In this document: positions 58,126 to 64,000 of the stretch, piece after piece
How positions within the stretch are numbered: position 1 is the first letter of the stretch
Layout of the letters: every line of letters begins with the position of its first letter
The notes under the pieces: generated by a model
The model's input: only the letters and a program-made list of their open reading frames with translations
Database searches by the model: none
What the model was told of the DNA's origin: nothing
NCBI GenBank assembly: GCA_033032175.1
Contig: CM065311.1
Coordinates: 7,867,190-7,931,189, forward strand
Source: Saturnia japonica
Taxonomy: Eukaryota > Arthropoda > Insecta > Lepidoptera > Saturniidae
DNA: 64,000 nt
Direction: 5' to 3'
Made by a program: the position numbers and the translations under genes

Positions 58126-59206
58126 TGTGTAGTAGCAACTATACTATTAAAATATTTGTAAACAACAATATTATTTAAAGTTCACTTTATCTAATATGAC
58201 ATTGTTGCGTAATGCTGTAGGATAACAATGACTGCTTATTTTTTTTCAGAATATGCTTTACGTAATTTTTTTATTTATAGATGCCTTAAAATAAATGCTT
58301 TAGTATATTCACCTTGTTCGCCTTAGAAAACATCTCAAACCTCTATATATCTAACTAGCTGTGCCCCACGGTTTCACCCATGTTAATTTTATCCGAAGAA
58401 CACCGCGCCAAACCGCGCCGCGCCGCCAACGCACCCGTGTGACTTATCACAATTGTTCTTCCCGCAAGTACACATTATTTTAATTTTTAATTATCTTCTA
58501 AACTATGTGTCCAAATAATATACTATAAAGAGCAAAATCTTACTTCATAAAATTGTTTTTATGATGATGTAACTTTTGTTCGTAAGGATTAATATGCCAT
58601 GTCTAAAAATAATGCAAAAATAACATTTCAATTTTCAACAAATCTTTGTCATAAAATACCTTAATGTGGTTTATGTATAAGATATAAGCATATGTAATAA
58701 TTAGAACATTGTATTTCTGTATCATTAACGATTATGCCAGCGCAAGCGGATAAAGCAGTTACGTTACAGTAAGTAGTTAACTATTTACGGCTAGCTGAGA
58801 GTTGTAGTCATATGTTAGATAGCCTATACTATTCCTCGTGAGTTTGGTCATCATATACACAAAGAATTTTTTGAATCTGACCAGTTGTTCCAGAGATTAG
58901 CGTGTTTAAACAAACAAACATAAAAACTTTTCCGCTTTATTATGTTATAGTATAGACCTACCTGTAGTTACGTTACGTTGTATTAATATTTTATTAGACG
59001 TGACTATTCCATTTTTTAACTCTTTAGCAGTGGCGTAACTTGCCTTAGACAGGCCCTGTACTTATTAAAATTTGTTAGGGGAACCAAATGAAGGGTAAAT
59101 ATTTTTCACAAATGAAACAAAAACGCTCGCATTCAATTCAAATAATTATATATTGATTATAAGTTATTACTTACAATTAATTCTCAAATCTATAGGGATA
59201 AGGTTA

Positions 59207-60380
59207 AGTAACCGTCAATACTCAGATTATAGAGAACAATATTGCCAACGTGGGCCTGCAAGGGGGGCAACCTATCGCTGGTGGTGATCTCCGGCTTCTG
59301 CGAGACAAATCAGCCCATCGAGCTGTACATTGGAAGACTTGAGGGTTTATGCGCCAAATTGAGTGTGCAGACAATGAGTGGCAACATAAACACCAAAATT
59401 TTGTTGTGGAGGAATCGTACCTGCGACCATCGGAGAGAGGCTTACTGCTACTTTTGAGTTCGTCAAAGGGGTGGTAGTTGTAGCTTGTGTAAGAGCATTG
59501 TAGACGTAACAGCCTGCATAAAGGACACCTGTTATCAGGTGATCCCGAGAGTAGGTGTGTTGAAGGGAGTGGTCGAAGGACTTGGACACCCTCAAAAGGG
59601 AGGTTCCGCGGAAGAAGAAGACGATCCGTTGTATTGCCCCAAGGCCTTACGTTGTCGCCGACTACCTTGATGCACTTGAGGATTTCAAGCGAAGGCTAGT
59701 GGAAGCACAAACTAAAAGCTGGAAGGTGCTTTGCTTAGTACACAGGAGCGAGAGAGCCTGTGGGACGGTATCTAAAGGGTCCTAAGAAGAACTGAGCGGA
59801 GGCGAGAGAAGGATATATTGGCGGACCCAGGCGGGGCAATCTTGAACCCACAGGAGTCAGCTAACTTCCTCGCTTCTACGGTCTTCTTTGTGGACAATGT
59901 AGATGCCGAGTCAGAGGCTCAGAGGGCCGTGAGGGCGGAGACTGAAGGGCTCCTCCATGACCAGCTGCGGGTTTTATTGGCGGGGCATCCACCCTTCACC
60001 ATGTAGGAGTAACCGCGGGTGTGTAAGGAAATCAACCCGCGGAAGGTTCTCGGCGGAGATGGATTAACCGCCGATATTTGTGCACATGCTTTCTTTTGCG
60101 TGGAAGAAGGCCTGTTTAAAGCAATTGCCTACAATTGCCTCAACCTGGAAAACCTCAAATGTGTGCATACTTCAGAAACCGAGAAGGGAGGACTATACAA
60201 ACCCTAAGTCTTACCGCCATATAGGCCTGTTGCTTATGTTGGGGAAGCTCCTGGAAAAGCTCTTGGCTCGATGCTTATGCTGGCATCTACTGTCCAAACA
60301 CATATGTCCATATATTTATTTTTTCCTGGGAAAGTACGGCCTACATGTTTACGAGGATACGCGGTCTAAGAAACATTACT
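59207..60380 (+). pseudogene. R1/TRAS-like non-LTR retrotransposon remnant
   Basis: Consecutive short frames, broken by frameshifts and stops, spell parts of an R1-clade ORF2. They include an endonuclease piece near 59260-59350 (LVVISGFCE), a linker near 59670-59960 with DPGGAILNPQES and RAVRAETEGLLHDQL, and a reverse transcriptase start near 60020-60300 (KEINPRKVLGGDGLTADICA, KPRREDYTNPKSYRHIGLL, LGKLLEKLLAR). Both ends are missing. Its left end coincides with the end of duplication copy B. Confidence 0.82.
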
Positions 60381-60859
60381 AGAATAGGTATCCGGAACCT
60401 CACTGAATAGAGTGCAACAGTGACAACTGCAGTTCGGGCTGATTATAGGTACCTAAGTAAAATTGACTAAATCATAGTTTCGTATTCCTCTGTTTCCTCC
60501 TCCAAAACGAGCCGATTTTAATATTTTCTCGTCAATAATAATTTGAGAAGGACTTTGGCTATATCTGTTTTTCTTTTTTTTCTGTAATCGTCAAATTTGT
60601 TTTCTGGACGTCTGAACATGACGGTAAAAAAGGGCAATTTTCGTCAAAGGCTCCTAGTTTTTATAATAATTTATTTATGAAGAGAAACAAAACATAGGGA
60701 TATTTTACGGTATAAAAATATATGCTCTAGTGCCATTATCCAGGGAAGAAACGGGAATATAATTCGGGAATACGGAATATGAATGGACAAAACACTGCTC
60801 GCGTTTCCTCATAAGTAAGATTGTGGATAACATTTTACGAATTTTGCTAACACACGTTT

Positions 60860-61216
60860 GGGGTCTCTGTAGCCCGGGGGCCCCGTATCATGGATACGGC
60901 TGATATGGCAGTAGCTATGCCTCTGCTCTTTAGGTATAGGTTTTACCGTTTGGCCACAATCTCACCTGATGTAAAGTGACGATCTGGCCGAAAATGGTAA
61001 CACGTTAAATCTAGAGTGGCTGACACTCAATACCTGAGGCACTTAGTACAGCTGCCAGAAACGGCGACAGAATTTTTACTTCGCTAGGCGGACATTAGAA
61101 AATGGACCAGAATTCACCGCGATATTTTCCTTCACCAAAAGCTAAGGTTCATTGTACGATTCGAACCCACGTAGATCGATGCGGTGTCTGAACAAGCTAC
61201 CACAGAGCCATCATCG
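60860..61216 (-). mobile_element. tRNA-derived SINE
   Basis: On the - strand the 5' end reads GATGATGGCTCTGTGGTAGC (A-box-like) and, about 40 nt on, GTGGGTTCGAATCGTAC (B box), typical of an internal Pol III promoter. The body continues to about 60860. The element seems to include the non-tRNA part, but its 3' limit is unclear. Confidence 0.68.
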
Positions 61217-63147
61217 TCTAAATAATTTTAATTTACTTGTATCTGTTATGTGTATATGACATAAATGACTATTGTGATTTTTGGAAATTTATTGTTTCGT
61301 CCACGTTTAACCTTCATTGACGACCATGTGATACATTGATTATTAGTACATTAAAGTATGCGTATGTTTAATTATTATTAATTATATTAGGTATCATTAC
61401 ATCATATTATATCCATTGAGTTATTAATGTCTTTAAGTACGTGCGTAGTATATAATAACTCAATGATTAAAATCATTCGTTGGTTTAAAACTGCTAATTA
61501 CAGTACATATTTAAATCCATGTAAAGTGGGTGTATCATAAGGTTTCCTTTTTTGGACGTTCGTTTGGTATAATATACATTTTATAACTTGCCTTAAATGA
61601 TGAATTTTTTTGTTTACGGATGACACTATTCTAACATTAATTAATGTAAAAGATAGGAATCAAATTAACGTGAATAAAATAGTGGTGACGGACGTGAACG
61701 TTTCGAAATGCAGTAGGCAATCTCAAAACTATTACACTAATAATAAATATTCATAAGTTTTTTTTTACTACATAATATAACTAGAATGGTAATTAACAGG
61801 AGTGTAATGAGTGTATTCGAATTTTTATGCTGTTTCTTATGAACCAACATATTTTTAGAGCATTGTATTTACGTATTATTAACCATTACGCCAGCTCATG
61901 CGAATAAAGCAGTTAGAGAGCGCTTAATCTCCCGACTTACTTAATAAAAATCAATATTTAAGTCTAGCTGAGTGTTGTAGCATAATGTTAGATATATTAT
62001 TCCTTCTGAATCTGGCTATCATATTATTATACAAAAAGAATTTTTCGAATCCGAATGGTAGTAGTTACAGAGTTTAGCGTGTTTAAACAAATGAACAAAA
62101 AAACTTTTCCACTCTAAAGAATAAATTTAATGCTCTACAAAAAGGCTCTTACTGTGGATCTCTCGTGAATATGATTTATCAAATTCTTTAAATTCCATTG
62201 TATTATTTATTTTATTGTATCTTCTTAAAACCGTTTAATCGTTGGATAATCGTTAACCTGACTATACTGTAAAAATATTTTGTATCTGGGTCGAGGACAT
62301 AATATATATAGGTATAACATAATTAAATATTATTAATATCGGAAACATCATTATTTTGTAACTCTAAGCTTTAAGTGGGAGGCTCCAAAAATCCATAATA
62401 TACGGGGATCGAATCCGTGATTTCACGACACAATAGTAGGGTTTACCGTTTATTACCATAATATATTTTGATTTTAGTAGTGCAGTATAAGTCTTAGTAT
62501 GCTTCGTATGTTCGTGACTATAACGATGAACGCAATGAACGACTCATCCTTTCCCAACAACTATATATGGTTAAAATAACAAAGGAACTATAATAGTCGT
62601 GAATCACTTATCCATTATTAATCTTTTACCTAGCATTGTCCTGACCAGTCCCAAGTAAAGACCTCTTTCCTAACTTAAAATATATTTTCATCGATGTGTC
62701 CTTTAGTTCGATATCGTTTGTTGTTGTATATCATGATGATTGAAATTTATATTATACCTTCATAATCATAGAACCAATCAGTTAGGTAGTTATTTACTAC
62801 CCCACCGAAATAAGTTTATGCAATTATAGTAAATGACCTCTTCTTCACCTGTTATGGTTTAGTCATATACAAGGGCGCTGCCAGGATTACTTTCAGTGAG
62901 GTACATCAGCATTTACACTCTATACTATTAACTAATAATATATAATTTATAGATAACTATAGAAATTCGGACAGCAACCTAGACGCATTCAGATTTTATT
63001 CAAACAGTAACTTAACAATAAAAAAAAACTTCATTTTTCTATGTACATATTTTCTTTCCCATCATTTGCACACTGCTGCCGGCGCCTATAGTCATATAAT
63101 ATACTATAACTGGTCCCAAAGACCTTGCAGTCAATATTTATATTATA
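61217..63147. other. Intergenic AT-rich region
   Basis: Apart from the repeat at 61855-62110, no gene, RNA or structured element that I can support. Confidence 0.4.
61855..62110 (+). repeat. Dispersed repeat, fourth family, 3' part
   Basis: TTACGCCAGCTCATGCGAAT, GTTACAGAGTTTAGCGTGTT and AAACTTTTCCACTC match the 3' half of 52210-52810. Confidence 0.5.
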
Positions 63148-64000
63148 TTAGGTCCTTACATATGAAATTGGCGTTTTGTTGAACTGGCCACTTTGATCTC
63201 AAATATCTGGGGCGTGTGGTTAGGAATTACAAATTCTAATTTATTTCAAATTTAGGCTTGTGTGTTTGTGTTTAAAATTTAGTGATTAATTTGTTTTCGC
63301 AGCATTTGATTTTTCCTTGACATCGTTCTTTCACAAAATTGAAAACTTAAAATATCGCGTTATTTACGAATATGGTTCCACCGTGGTATCAGCGCTGCAG
63401 AAACAGCTCGAAGGATTAATGATGTGTATGGAGAAGCTAATGTAAAAGAAAGCACGTTACGTTTTTGGTTCCAACATTTTCGTTCTGGAAATTTTTACGA
63501 AACGAAACCCCGTGGACGGCCGGCGACCCTAGTTACCCTATACCCTAGAATTGTTTATTATCAGAATTAAAGGTGATCGAGGATGCGGATCCATCGTAAA
63601 CCACGTCAGAGTTAGCAGCAGCTTTAAAAGCGAAAAATCTCGTGAAATAGGTATCGCATGAATTGACTGAAGCACACCAACAAACACGCATTGAGTGCTG
63701 CGTTACATTACGCAACCGTCACAATAACGAGGGAATTTTGAATCGTATTGTTTACTAGTGACGAAAAAAGGATCCTTTACGACAATCGGGAACGCTCTTC
63801 ACAGTGATTGAACCCAAGAGAACCGGCTAAATCCTGTCCCAAGCTAAAGTTGACTCAGAAAAAGGTACTGGTAAGTGTTTGATGGACCAGTGCTGGTGTC
63901 ATACACTACAGCTTCCTGAAATCTGTCCAGAGGATAACGGCAGATCTATATTTTCAACAATCGCAAACCATTATGGGAAAGCTAGCCGTTAAACAACCGA
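63148..64000 (+). mobile_element. Mariner transposon, degenerate, cut by the window end
   Basis: It opens with the same terminus TTAGGTCCTTACATATGAAA as the element at 8161 and continues with matching transposase sequence (STLRFWFQHFRSGNF near 63450), broken by frameshifts. The 3' end lies beyond base 64000. Confidence 0.83.

Larger units (their letters stand above)
56911..59206. repeat. 2.3-kb direct duplication, copy B
   Basis: Second copy of 50779-53051, in the same orientation. Its left end is fused directly to the broken reverse transcriptase frame of the LINE, with a short shared AAATCAAAT around the joint. Its right end, after GGATAAGGTTA, continues into an R1-like LINE remnant instead of the PHD-type LINE. 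That asymmetry fits either a tandem duplication with a breakpoint inside the LINE or a join between two haplotype contigs, one carrying the LINE and one not. Confidence 0.93.

Noticed and set aside
57878..58138. 86-codon - strand frame upstream of nkd exon 1B
   Set aside because: Arg-rich from CpG-dense DNA. It differs by a 14-bp indel from copy A, which breaks the frame, so it is not a conserved coding region.
1..64000. CRISPR arrays, bacterial operons, riboswitches
   Set aside because: The window is spliced eukaryotic DNA. The tandem and direct repeats seen are transposon-derived or segmental, not spaced arrays.

Overview
The window is animal nuclear DNA, almost certainly from a moth or butterfly (Lepidoptera). 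It is AT-rich, has spliced genes with GT-AG introns, and is crowded with insect-type transposon debris: mariner copies with a TTAGGTCCTTACATATGAAA-type terminus, an R1/TRAS-like LINE, a LINE whose first ORF starts with a PHD finger, tRNA-derived SINE heads, and many short 'tagctgtgcccgnggcttcg' repeats. Order-level placement is inference; I cannot name the species.

Three host genes could be assembled exon by exon, with reading phase checked at every junction. (1) An IQGAP-family scaffold gene on the + strand, 14 coding exons, 6668-18803, 1652 codons. (2) MPPE1/PGAP5-like metallophosphoesterase on the + strand, 7 exons, 25041-30093, 366 codons. (3) naked cuticle (nkd), the Wnt/Dishevelled antagonist, on the - strand, 5 coding exons, 33233-51610, 376 codons, with a 13.8 kb first intron. 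MPPE1 and nkd are convergent, about 3.1 kb apart stop to stop.

The most striking feature is a direct duplication of about 2.3 kb (50779-53051 and 56911-59206, roughly 99% alike by eye). It contains the first coding exon of nkd, its splice donor and the GC-rich upstream sequence. Between the copies lies a LINE with a complete first ORF and a second ORF that stops in mid reverse transcriptase exactly where the second copy begins. Either nkd has two potential promoters and first exons, or the assembly has joined two haplotypes. Both explanations are testable.

Layout: 1-6650 holds intergenic sequence, two LTR-like promoter regions, an unidentified decayed coding remnant and several retroposons. 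6668-18803 is IQGAP, with a mariner, a Harbinger-like MITE, a SINE-like copy and a long foldback in its introns. 18804-25040 is intergenic and repeat-dense. 25041-30093 is MPPE1. 30094-33232 is the convergent spacer. 33233-51610 is nkd, whose introns hold many repeats and two inverted-repeat structures. 51611-59206 is the nkd upstream region, LINE and duplicated copy. 59207-60380 is a decayed R1-like LINE. 60381-64000 is intergenic, with a tRNA-SINE and a second mariner running off the edge.

Two small retroposon families stand out because copies carry clear target-site duplications: a 328-bp SINE-like element with a GAA-rich tail (five copies plus a fragment) and a tiny 70-85 bp hairpin-bearing element (three TSD-flanked copies).
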